From: CPC320 sp002684375
GTDB lineage: Bacteria > Pseudomonadota > Alphaproteobacteria > Rhodobacterales > Rhodobacteraceae
Direction: 5' to 3'
DNA length: 12,230 nt
NCBI GenBank assembly: GCA_965662545.1
Contig: CBFIHZ010000064.1
Span: 1-12,230, forward strand
Part shown: positions 1-6,520 of the stretch, piece after piece
How positions within the stretch are numbered: position 1 is the first letter of the stretch
How the letters are laid out: every line of letters starts with the position of its first letter
Notes under the pieces: generated by a model
The model's database searches: none
What the model was told of the DNA's origin: nothing
Seen by the model: the letters and a program-made list of their open reading frames with translations, nothing else
Made by a program: the position numbers and the translations under genes

Positions 1-1
1 T

Positions 2-304
2 TCTAATGGGGGTGAGTTTGCAGCTTACTGCCAGCTTGTACCAAGGCAGAAGTCTACCGGTGGGTGACAAATCCTTGGTAGAACCTCAAAAATAGGACAG
101 CGCGATATAAGGCGATTGCTCATCACAGGCGCGATGGCGGTCATCTGTTGGGCCATCCGGAAAGCTCCACCATCTGGATCATCGCGTGCCAAGATGCTGG
201 CACGCAAGCCTCGTATGCTGGTGGCGACTGCACTGGCAAACAGGCTTGCCCATAATGTCTGAGCGTTAACAACCACAAAGGGGAATAATGAATTCCACCG
301 CTGA
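2..304 (+). pseudogene. IS110/IS1111-type transposase, C-terminal remnant
   Basis: Reading the plus strand from base 2 gives a typical C-terminal half of an IS110-family transposase: EFAAYCQLVPRQKSTGG, then GRTSKIGQRDIRRLLITGAM, then ARKPRMLVATALANRLAHNV. This is the region after the Transposase_20 helix-hairpin-helix, where family members carry the conserved G(Q)RxxRRLL and RKPxxxVAxALAN stretches. Two in-frame TGA codons interrupt it (65-67, and 260-262 where the family usually has Trp), and a third TGA at 302-304 ends it. The gene is therefore dead. Its 5' part, including the DEDD catalytic domain, lies beyond the left edge of the window. Open frames on the opposite strand here are shadows. 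The family call is by recognition of the motif pattern, not by alignment. Confidence 0.8.
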
Positions 305-940
305 CTGCGTAAGCTTTGCACCATGCTTTGGAGTAAGCCGGCAATGTGAGAGGGGCAAAGGAGAGTAAGGAACAACGGTCATAAGACGGGGTTGGGAAAA
401 CCAGATAGAAGCCAGGGGCCACGCGCTCACATCAACGATTTGGACCTAATCCACGGACACCATACAGGCTAGCGGCGTGTGAAAGCTGCATAGACAGGCT
501 GGACATACGACTGCACTGATCACGTGTTCCAAGCAATCTCAAAAACTTCTTGTGATGAAAAAGACATCCACACACGGGTTCTACAATCCACGATGCCACC
601 ACTCAGCACTGGCTGGAAAAGTCCCTTGGCATTTGAAAGAAAGGCCGCCTAGATGAGTTGAGAGACCGGAACGCAAACGCGACAAGTCCAACATGTCTAC
701 ATTGGTGGCCGCGCTTGCGGTAAGTTTTGCTTGGCCAGTGGTGGCACAGAGCATACCGCCAACTTGCGCGCCGCGTGCTTTCTTGATGGCGCGTCTGGAC
801 ACAGGTCACAACGATGTCCTAGTCAGACGCGGAACAAACGCCGGTCTCGCAATCAAGGCTTTTAAGACACTTTTGGGAATATGGACACTCTTGCAAGTTT
901 TTTAGTGTCCGCCCGCACATACAATGGAACGGCAAAAATT
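305..940. other. Region without a supportable gene, probably decayed IS flank
   Basis: About 640 bases separate the transposase remnant from the end of the LacI-type gene. Several short open frames exist on both strands (for example 693-905 plus and 581-802 minus), but none has a good ribosome binding site, a recognisable motif or a frame that continues cleanly. Plus-strand frames are broken by several stops. The stretch is probably non-coding 3' sequence of the neighbouring IS or an old coding region decayed beyond recognition. The only structured element I find is the inverted repeat at 883-910. Confidence 0.5.
883..910. repeat. Perfect 7-bp inverted repeat downstream of the LacI-type gene
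   Basis: GGACACT (883-889) and AGTGTCC (904-910) are exact inverted copies separated by 14 bases. The loop itself contains the 8-base palindrome CTTGCAAG (890-897). It lies 30 bases beyond the regulator's stop codon on the minus strand. It could be a weak transcription stop for the regulator, although no clear T-run follows on that strand. It could also mark the edge of the decayed insertion sequence. Confidence 0.35.
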
Positions 941-1978
941 TTAGGTGCTGATTGTAAGTCTTGCCCTGGTTGTCGAACGCGTCATGAGCTTGAGTTCGCA
1001 ACGTTGCCGGGATAGCTGAGTGCTCTCGCCTGTCACTTCCTTCACAATTCTTTTTCCCGCCAGGCGGCCGATTTTCTTGGCTGGGATTCGGATGGTCGAG
1101 AGCCCGGGCTCCATTTCACTTGAGCCCTTGAAGTCACCAATTCCCATGATCGAAACGTCTTGAGGCACCGATAGGTGCAGTTGCATCGCGCCGTAAACTG
1201 CTCCCTGAGCGATAATATCATTGCCGCATAGAAGCGCTGTCGGTCTCGCAGGTTTCCTCAACATCGATTTGCAGGCGTCCTTGGCCATACTAATCCGGTA
1301 CGGAGAGACTATTTGCCAGCCTTCGGGAACATGTATGCCGGCACCAGACAGTTCGGACCGCGCCCCCATCAAACGGTTCCGGGCCCGATCGTTTTCGGTG
1401 GTATCGGGAAAGATAAGGCCAATATCGCGATGACCGAGGGAAAGCAGGTGCCGCGCGGCCATGCGTCCCGCTTCGAAATTGTCAGCCCCTATGCAAGAAA
1501 TTTTGGACGTAGAATCGAAGTTCCAGATCGCAACGGTGGGGATTCTCTGCTGTTCAAGCAATTGATACGTAGACTCAGAATGATCGAGACCAATCAGCGC
1601 TATGCCGTCGACGCGATGTTCCAATAATTTGCGCAGGCGCAAATATTCTTTTTCCAGATCAAACCCATGTGAGGCAATCAAAATTGTGAAACCCGCTTCG
1701 TCCATCGCATCAGAGAATGCTTGGGTAACTTCAGCAAAGATCGCATGATCGATTGTCGGGACGATCAATCCGATGGTTCCACTGCGCCGTCCATGCATGA
1801 CCTGAGCGGCTCGATTGCGAATGTACCCTAGTTTCTGGACAGCTCTTTCAATTTTCTTACGGGTCGGGGCCTTGACCAGATCTGGGTGGTTAAAACTGCG
1901 TGACACGGTTGAAATGGAAACACCTGCTGCTTTCGCTACAGCGACAATATCTATTTTAACCTTATGATTTATATTCAT
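941..1978 (-). CDS. LacI-family transcriptional regulator (putative repressor of the sulfoacetate operon)
   Basis: A LacI/GalR regulator of 345 residues, a usual length for the family. The N-terminal helix-turn-helix reads IDIVAVAKAAGVSISTVSRS (about residues 9-28) and is followed by the hinge region ending in AAQVMHGRRSGTIGLIVP. The rest is a periplasmic-binding-protein-like effector domain, with the family-typical SIMGIGDF and STIRIPAKKIGRLAGKRI near the C terminus. I choose the ATG at 1976-1978, not an in-frame upstream one at 2029. It places the HTH at the normal distance from the N terminus, and AAGGTG sits 5 bases ahead of it. The gene is divergent from tctA across 101 bases, so it probably represses the TTT-sauST operon and itself and is released by a pathway metabolite. 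The inducer is unknown. Confidence 0.9.
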   Translation of the reverse strand: MNINHKVKIDIVAVAKAAGVSISTVSRSFNHPDLVKAPTRKKIERAVQKLGYIRNRAAQVMHGRRSGTIGLIVPTIDHAIFAEVTQAFSDAMDEAGFTILIASHGFDLEKEYLRLRKLLEHRVDGIALIGLDHSESTYQLLEQQRIPTVAIWNFDSTSKISCIGADNFEAGRMAARHLLSLGHRDIGLIFPDTTENDRARNRLMGARSELSGAGIHVPEGWQIVSPYRISMAKDACKSMLRKPARPTALLCGNDIIAQGAVYGAMQLHLSVPQDVSIMGIGDFKGSSEMEPGLSTIRIPAKKIGRLAGKRIVKEVTGESTQLSRQRCELKLMTRSTTRARLTIST

Positions 1979-2000
1979 TAATTCACCTTTTCCGGGCAAA

Positions 2001-2030
2001 AATGAAAACATTTGCAAAACTATTTTCATT
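2001..2030. promoter_or_regulatory. Candidate LacI-type operator with overlapping half-sites
   Basis: The divergent intergenic region contains TGAAAACATTTGCA (2003-2016), a pseudo-palindrome of the LacI-family type (TGnAAA-nn-TTTnCA) with only positions 3/12 and the central pair unmatched. A further right-hand half-site, TTTTCA (2023-2028), lets AATGAAAA (2001-2008) and TTTTCATT (2023-2030) form a perfect 8-base outer inverted repeat around the central TTTGCAAA. A possible but weak promoter toward tctA overlaps it: TTGCAA (2012-2017), 16 bases, TATTCT (2034-2039). A repressor bound here would block that promoter. No footprint is available, so this is inferred from symmetry and position. Confidence 0.5.
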
Positions 2031-2079
2031 ACATATTCTGATTCGTCAAATCAAGATGCGCAACAGGCAGAGAGGCTAA

Positions 2080-3591
2080 ATGGAATTCATCCACTATTTC
2101 GGAGACGTGTTTGCGCCAGTGTCTTTTCTGTTGTTGCTGATCGGCACAATCGGGGGGTTGATACTTGGGGCGACGCCCGGACTGTCCCCAACTATGGCTG
2201 TGGCGCTGCTGATACCGTTCACCTTCCATCTGGAAGCTGCGCAGGGGCTGATCCTTCTGGGCGCCGCCTATACGTCGACCGTTGCCGGAGGTGCCGTCAG
2301 CGCAATCCTTTTGAAAATCCCGGGAGCACCAGCCAATATTGCCACGACACTTGACGGTCACACGATGGCCCAGCAGGGCAAGGGCGCACGGGCACTGCAA
2401 TTGTCTTTCCTTGCATCCGCAATCGGTGGCGTGTTTGGTGTTCTTTTATTGATTTTCTTGACCCCAGTGCTGGCGAAATGGGCGCTGGCTTTTGGCCCTT
2501 CGCATCTGTTCTGGCTCGCCATCATTGGTGTCACCATCATAGGGTCGCTCGACAGCAGTTCGGTCGTGAAGGGATTGTTATCTGGGTGCATCGGTTTATG
2601 GCTCGCGACCATCGGTTTCGACGACATCATGGGCGCTCAGCGGTTCATCTTCCACCCCGCCTTGGGCGGGGGCATCAACATTATCGCCGCCTTAATCGGT
2701 CTCTTTGCCATTCCTCAGGTCTTGGATATGTTTTCTAAAGGTCGCCGATCCACCGACATGGAAGTAATTGAGGTTGAGAAAAGCTCATTGACCGGCGCGG
2801 TTCATGAAATACTCCGTCGGACGAGGGCGCTGACAATCGGTACGACCACAGGGTCGGTGATTGGACTTATTCCCGGTGTGGGAGGCCAGATCGCCGGTCT
2901 TGTGGCGTATGACCAAGCCCGAAAGTTTTCGCCAGAACGTGAAAAGTTCGGGACCGGGCACACCGAGGGCGTGATTGCAGCTGAAAGTGCCAATAATGCT
3001 ATGGTTGGCCCGTCGCTGGTGCCGCTCTTAACGCTTTCAATTCCCGGTAGCCCAACGGCAGCCGTTCTGCTGGGCGGCCTATTAATCCACGGTATTTTTC
3101 CCGGCACAGATCTTTTTGACAACCATCCGGATGTCGCTTGGACCTTCATAAACTCAATGTTGATTGGTCAAGTTCTGATGTGCCTGTTCGGCCTATATGT
3201 TGCGGGTTTGGCCGCGCGGGTTGCGCAAATACCCCACTCAGTGATGGCGGCGGTTGTTCTGGGATTGGCGGTGTTTGGCAGTTATTCAGTACAAAGTTCC
3301 ATGGGCGATGTGTATGTCATGGCGACGCTTGGGGTCATGATGTATTTTCTGGAACGCTTCGGGTTTTCGGCAGCGCCGCTGGTGCTGGGGCTGATCCTCG
3401 GCCCTATTGCCGAGGCAAACTTCATTCAAGGTTCGATGATTGCCAATGCTACCGATGGCATAGGGGCATATTTCTTGGGTGGCGCGATGAACCTTTTCTT
3501 GATTGCCGTTGTCGTGGCATCCATCGGGTATTCGGTCTGGATGGAACTGCGCGAGCGCAACCGCAAATCTAACGCCGGAGTGACAAAATGA
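2080..3591 (+). CDS. tctA: Tripartite tricarboxylate transporter large permease TctA
   Basis: A polytopic inner-membrane protein of 503 residues, the standard length for TctA. Near the N terminus it carries the family signature GATPGLSPTMAVALLIPFTF, then LGAAYTSTVAGGAVSAILLK and IPGAPANIATTLDGHTMAQQ. A second half has the matching GSVIGLIPGVGGQIAGLVAY and VPLLTLSIPGSPTAAVLLGG stretches, in line with the internal duplication known for this family. About a dozen hydrophobic segments can be seen. It is the main translocation subunit and works with TctB and the periplasmic TctC to import a carboxylate, probably driven by an ion gradient. AGAGG stands just upstream of the ATG. The stop overlaps the tctB start in an ATGA, so the two are translationally coupled. 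Confidence 0.93.
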   Translation: MEFIHYFGDVFAPVSFLLLLIGTIGGLILGATPGLSPTMAVALLIPFTFHLEAAQGLILLGAAYTSTVAGGAVSAILLKIPGAPANIATTLDGHTMAQQGKGARALQLSFLASAIGGVFGVLLLIFLTPVLAKWALAFGPSHLFWLAIIGVTIIGSLDSSSVVKGLLSGCIGLWLATIGFDDIMGAQRFIFHPALGGGINIIAALIGLFAIPQVLDMFSKGRRSTDMEVIEVEKSSLTGAVHEILRRTRALTIGTTTGSVIGLIPGVGGQIAGLVAYDQARKFSPEREKFGTGHTEGVIAAESANNAMVGPSLVPLLTLSIPGSPTAAVLLGGLLIHGIFPGTDLFDNHPDVAWTFINSMLIGQVLMCLFGLYVAGLAARVAQIPHSVMAAVVLGLAVFGSYSVQSSMGDVYVMATLGVMMYFLERFGFSAAPLVLGLILGPIAEANFIQGSMIANATDGIGAYFLGGAMNLFLIAVVVASIGYSVWMELRERNRKSNAGVTK

Positions 3592-4043
3592 ACCGTACAC
3601 AACACATAATTTCCTCCGGTCTTGTTGCCTTTGTTGGCCTGTGGGTCTGTGGGATCAGCTACACCCAGCAACCTGCGGAGGCTTTTTTGTTTCCGCGCCT
3701 GATTTCATCGGTGTTCGTGGCGCTCGCACTCTGGACGTTTGGCAAGGCGATCATGGGTTGGTCCAAGGTTGGTAATGGCGTGTCGGCACGGGCGTTTATG
3801 CAAATGTTGCCGGGCCTGCTGGTCGCTATCCTCTATGTTTTCTGGGCCGCCAAGGGGCTGGGGTTTTACACCGCAACCAGTATCTGCTTTTTTATACTCT
3901 TGTCCCTTTACGATCCGGCCCCGCACACCGAGCCCCGAAGCTGGATCAAACGCCTCATTATCTCGGGCGTCTTCATGGTCGTTATCTACGGGCTCTTCGC
4001 CAAACTTCTCAAAGTTTACACACCAAGAGAGATCTTTTTTTAA
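3588..4043 (+). CDS. tctB: Tripartite tricarboxylate transporter small subunit TctB
   Basis: A small membrane protein of 151 residues with about four hydrophobic segments: residues near 7-25, 36-55, 68-105 (probably two helices, with FYTATSICFFILLSLYD) and 122-142. The short cytoplasmic-type ending LLKVYTPREIFF is also typical. Size, topology and position directly behind tctA (4-base ATGA overlap) identify it as TctB. This subunit assists TctA in the TTT complex. Sequence conservation in TctB is low, so context carries much of the call. A strong hairpin lies immediately downstream. Confidence 0.88.
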   Translation: MNRTQHIISSGLVAFVGLWVCGISYTQQPAEAFLFPRLISSVFVALALWTFGKAIMGWSKVGNGVSARAFMQMLPGLLVAILYVFWAAKGLGFYTATSICFFILLSLYDPAPHTEPRSWIKRLIISGVFMVVIYGLFAKLLKVYTPREIFF

Positions 4044-4059
4044 GCCGCGATTGCGCGGC
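4044..4059 (+). promoter_or_regulatory. Hairpin between tctB and tctC
   Basis: GCCGCG (4044-4049) and CGCGGC (4054-4059) form a perfect GC-only 6-bp stem with a 4-base loop, starting directly after the tctB stop codon. No T-run follows, so it is not a classical terminator. In operons that encode a membrane permease followed by an abundant periplasmic binding protein, such hairpins often stabilise or partly separate transcript segments. That role is inferred here. Confidence 0.5.
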
Positions 4060-4084
4060 ACTCATCCAAAGGGAGGATTAAGTC

Positions 4085-5044
4085 ATGAAAAAACTACTAA
4101 AAAGCGCTACTATCGCGCTGGCAATGATGACCAGCGGTGCGATCGCAGGAGACTATCCAGAACGTCCGGTCATGATGATGGTCAGCTATGGCGCAGGTGG
4201 TGCAACCGATTTTCAGGCGCGGATTGTCACCATGACCGCCGGCAACGAAGACGCGCTGGGCATGCCCATTGCGATCATCAATAAGCCGGGGGCCGGGGGG
4301 CGCGTTGGTTGGAACTGGTTCGCAACTCAAGCCGAAAACGATGGTTACACACTGGCGGCTTACAACATCCCGCATTTTATTGCCCAGTCGATAAAAGGCG
4401 GCGTCAGCTATTCGGCCGACAGCTTTGAACCCATAGCCAACTGGGGCGCTGATCCTGCAGTATTTGTTGTGAATAATGACAGCCCGTTCCAGAACATGCA
4501 GGACGTCGTCAATCACGCCAAAGCGAACCCCGGAAAATTGACATTCTCGGGCGCAGGCCTTTTTGTCGGTCACCATATTGCGGCGCTTCAAATCGAGAAA
4601 GCAGCCGGCGTGAAAATGGCCTATATCCCAACCAAAGGTGGCGGTGCGGCAGCCATGAAAGCGGTGATTGCGGGCGATGTAATGGGCGGCGTTAACAATC
4701 TTTCTGACGCTTTCCGCGCCCGAGAAGCTGGCAATGTCCGTATTCTCGGTGTCGCAGATATCGAGCGCTCTGACTTCCTGCCAGACGTCCCGACAATGGC
4801 CGAACAAGGCCTTGATGTGGATAATTCCTCGGTTAATTTTCGGGGTATCATGGTACCCAAAGGGACACCGCAAGACGTGATAGATAGGCTTGCAGCCAAA
4901 GTGCCTGAAATGTTCGCCAACCGCCGCGTTGCCGGAAAAATGAAAGCAGGCGGTTCGCCGATGCATATCTTGACCCGTGAACAAGTTCAGGCAATGTGGG
5001 CGGCGCGCGAAGAGACACTCAAAGAGCTTCTCGCCGGGCTTTAA
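4085..5044 (+). CDS. tctC: TTT-system periplasmic substrate-binding protein TctC
   Basis: A 319-residue extracytoplasmic solute receptor of the TctC/Bug family. The first 21 residues form a Sec signal peptide (MKKLLKS, then a hydrophobic core, ending SGAIA before GDYPERPV). The mature protein starts with the family-typical YPxRPV strand. It continues with GAGGATDFQARIV and NKPGAGGRVGWNWF, the loops that usually contact the substrate carboxylate, and GGGAAAMKAVIAGDV near residue 190. A strong ribosome binding site (GGGAGG, 4071-4076) precedes the ATG, which fits a highly expressed binding protein. It captures the substrate in the periplasm and delivers it to TctAB. The ligand is presumably sulfoacetate, judging from the enzymes downstream. 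Bug-family ligands cannot be read reliably from sequence. Confidence 0.92.
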   Translation: MKKLLKSATIALAMMTSGAIAGDYPERPVMMMVSYGAGGATDFQARIVTMTAGNEDALGMPIAIINKPGAGGRVGWNWFATQAENDGYTLAAYNIPHFIAQSIKGGVSYSADSFEPIANWGADPAVFVVNNDSPFQNMQDVVNHAKANPGKLTFSGAGLFVGHHIAALQIEKAAGVKMAYIPTKGGGAAAMKAVIAGDVMGGVNNLSDAFRAREAGNVRILGVADIERSDFLPDVPTMAEQGLDVDNSSVNFRGIMVPKGTPQDVIDRLAAKVPEMFANRRVAGKMKAGGSPMHILTREQVQAMWAAREETLKELLAGL

Positions 5045-5065
5045 GCTTCTTTGGAATTAGGCCAG

Positions 5066-5089
5066 AGGGGTCGTGGTCGCACGACCCCT
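5066..5089 (+). promoter_or_regulatory. Strong hairpin between tctC and sauS, possible attenuator
   Basis: Two 9-base arms, AGGGGTCGT (5066-5074) and ACGACCCCT (5081-5089), are exact inverted copies around a 6-base loop GGTCGC. Only a very short T-tract follows (5089-5091). The structure begins about 20 bases after the tctC stop and ends about 20 bases before the sauS start. It could act as a leaky terminator or as an RNA-stability element that keeps tctC mRNA high relative to the enzymes. Confidence 0.6.
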
Positions 5090-5110
5090 TTAGCAAAAGT
5101 ACATCGGGAC

Positions 5111-6520
5111 ATGATTATGAACGTTCAGGAAGACCACGCTATTATTGCCTCTATTATTGCCGGCGCCCGCGCTGCTCAAAAGAAATTTGAAATTGGTGCA
5201 AATCAGACAAGGTTCGATCAGGCGGCGCTGGCGGCAGGCTGGGCGATCATGGAACCACAGCGCAACCGCACCCTTGCTGAACTGGCAGTTAAGACAACCG
5301 GCCTTGGCACCGTGGCCGACAAGGTGACAAAAAACCACCGCAAAACCCTTGGACTGCTGCGGGATATTATGGATGCCAAAACTTGCGGGATGATTTCAGA
5401 CGATCCGGCCACGGGTATTACCGAGATCGCCCGCCCGATTGGCGTTATTGGCGCTGTGGTGCCCTCGACTAATCCAGCGGCAACGCCTGCCAACAATATC
5501 ATAAACGCGCTGAAGTGTGGCAATGCAATTGTTGTTGCGCCTTCTCCCAAGGGCGTCGCCAGTTGCGCGCTGTTGCTGGAGTATATCCATGCTGAATTTG
5601 GCAAACTGGGGGTGGATCCCGCTCTGGTTCAGATGATCCCGGCACCGGGATCCAAGGCGAAAACCCAAGCGATGATGGAACTTTGTGATAGGGTTATTTG
5701 CACCGGCAGCCAAAACAACGTCCAGCGCGCGCAAACCTGCGGCACACCGGCAGTAGCGGTCGGCGCTGGAAATGTAACTGTAATTGTTGATGAAACGGCC
5801 AATCTTTCAGAAGCTGCACAAAAAATCACAGCATCCAAGACATTTGATAACGCCACATCCTGTTCATCTGAAAACTCGATGATTGTTGTAGACGCTGTTT
5901 ATGACGATTTCGTGCACGCACTGGCGAAACAGGGCGGTGCGCTGGTCAGGGACGAGGCGGCCATCGTGACCAAGCTCTGGCCTGACGGACATCTCAATCG
6001 TTCGGTTATTGCGCAGGACGCAGACAAAATGATTAAGGCGCTGGATATGGGTGGGCTGGTGCGGGACGACACTAAGTTTTTAGTGGTTGAGACCGAAGGT
6101 ATCGGCCCGAATTACCCCTTGTCAGGTGAGAAACTCAGCCGGGTCGCAGCGTTATACAGGGCGCGCGACTTTGACGACGCACAGGTACTTGCCGCGCGCC
6201 TGCTAGCTCATCAGGGGGCCGGCCATTCGGTTGGCATTCACACCGCTGACGATACACGGGCTGTTGCTTTGGGGGCAAGCCTGCCAACCTGCAGAGTAAT
6301 CGTCAATCAGGCGCATACTTTCGCAACTGGGGGATCATTCACGAACGGCATGCCATTCTCTTTGTCGATGGGCTGCGGAAGCTGGGGCGGCAACTCGATT
6401 GACGACAATCTCCATTGGAAACATTTCATGCAATCCACAAAAATTATCCGTGAAATTTCTTCGCGTGAACCTGCGTTGGGCGACATCTTTTCGGAATACT
6501 GGGCAGAGGTGGGCCGGTGA
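5111..6520 (+). CDS. sauS: CoA-acylating aldehyde dehydrogenase, probable sulfoacetaldehyde dehydrogenase SauS
   Basis: A cytoplasmic enzyme of 469 residues from the acylating branch of the aldehyde dehydrogenase superfamily (relatives: AdhE N-terminal domain, EutE). Visible motifs are IGVIGAVVPSTNPAATPANN (cofactor-binding N-terminal domain), CTGSQNNVQRA, VAVGAGNVTVIVDETANLSE and SKTFDNATSCSSENSMIV, with the catalytic Cys at residue 251. The GSQNNV and NATSCSSENS wording is what I associate with SauS-type proteins rather than with EutE or AdhE. In the sulfoacetate pathway it reduces sulfoacetyl-CoA to sulfoacetaldehyde with NADPH. I take ATG at 5111 (a second ATG is at 5117). An in-frame TTG at 5051 would place the hairpin inside the coding region and adds a non-conserved leader. 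No strong ribosome binding site precedes the start. The stop overlaps the next gene by 4 bases. Another acyl-CoA substrate remains possible. Confidence 0.75.
   Translation: MIMNVQEDHAIIASIIAGARAAQKKFEIGANQTRFDQAALAAGWAIMEPQRNRTLAELAVKTTGLGTVADKVTKNHRKTLGLLRDIMDAKTCGMISDDPATGITEIARPIGVIGAVVPSTNPAATPANNIINALKCGNAIVVAPSPKGVASCALLLEYIHAEFGKLGVDPALVQMIPAPGSKAKTQAMMELCDRVICTGSQNNVQRAQTCGTPAVAVGAGNVTVIVDETANLSEAAQKITASKTFDNATSCSSENSMIVVDAVYDDFVHALAKQGGALVRDEAAIVTKLWPDGHLNRSVIAQDADKMIKALDMGGLVRDDTKFLVVETEGIGPNYPLSGEKLSRVAALYRARDFDDAQVLAARLLAHQGAGHSVGIHTADDTRAVALGASLPTCRVIVNQAHTFATGGSFTNGMPFSLSMGCGSWGGNSIDDNLHWKHFMQSTKIIREISSREPALGDIFSEYWAEVGR

Noticed and set aside
65..262. Both internal stops in the IS110-type remnant are TGA, one at a usual Trp position, which could hint at TGA read as Trp.
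   Set aside because: All intact genes here use TGG for Trp, and several of them (tctA, sauS, the TRAP relic's C terminus) end with TGA, so ordinary decay is the simpler reading.
693..905. A plus-strand open frame of 70 codons starting with a hydrophobic stretch that resembles a signal peptide (MSTLVAALAVSFAWPVVAQS).
   Set aside because: No ribosome binding site, no recognisable domain after the leader, and stop-rich sequence around it. The inverted repeat at 883-910 overlaps its end.
1313..1627. A 104-codon plus-strand open frame inside the regulator gene.
   Set aside because: It is fully antisense to the well-supported LacI-type gene and has no family features.
4097..4984. A 295-codon minus-strand open frame opposite tctC.
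   Set aside because: It is a shadow of tctC. Its translation is rich in His, Cys and Arg, with no motif, and the plus-strand gene has a signal peptide and family motifs.
5051..5110. A longer sauS start at TTG 5051.
   Set aside because: It would encode a basic, non-conserved leader through the perfect hairpin at 5066-5089. ATG 5111 fits the family N terminus.
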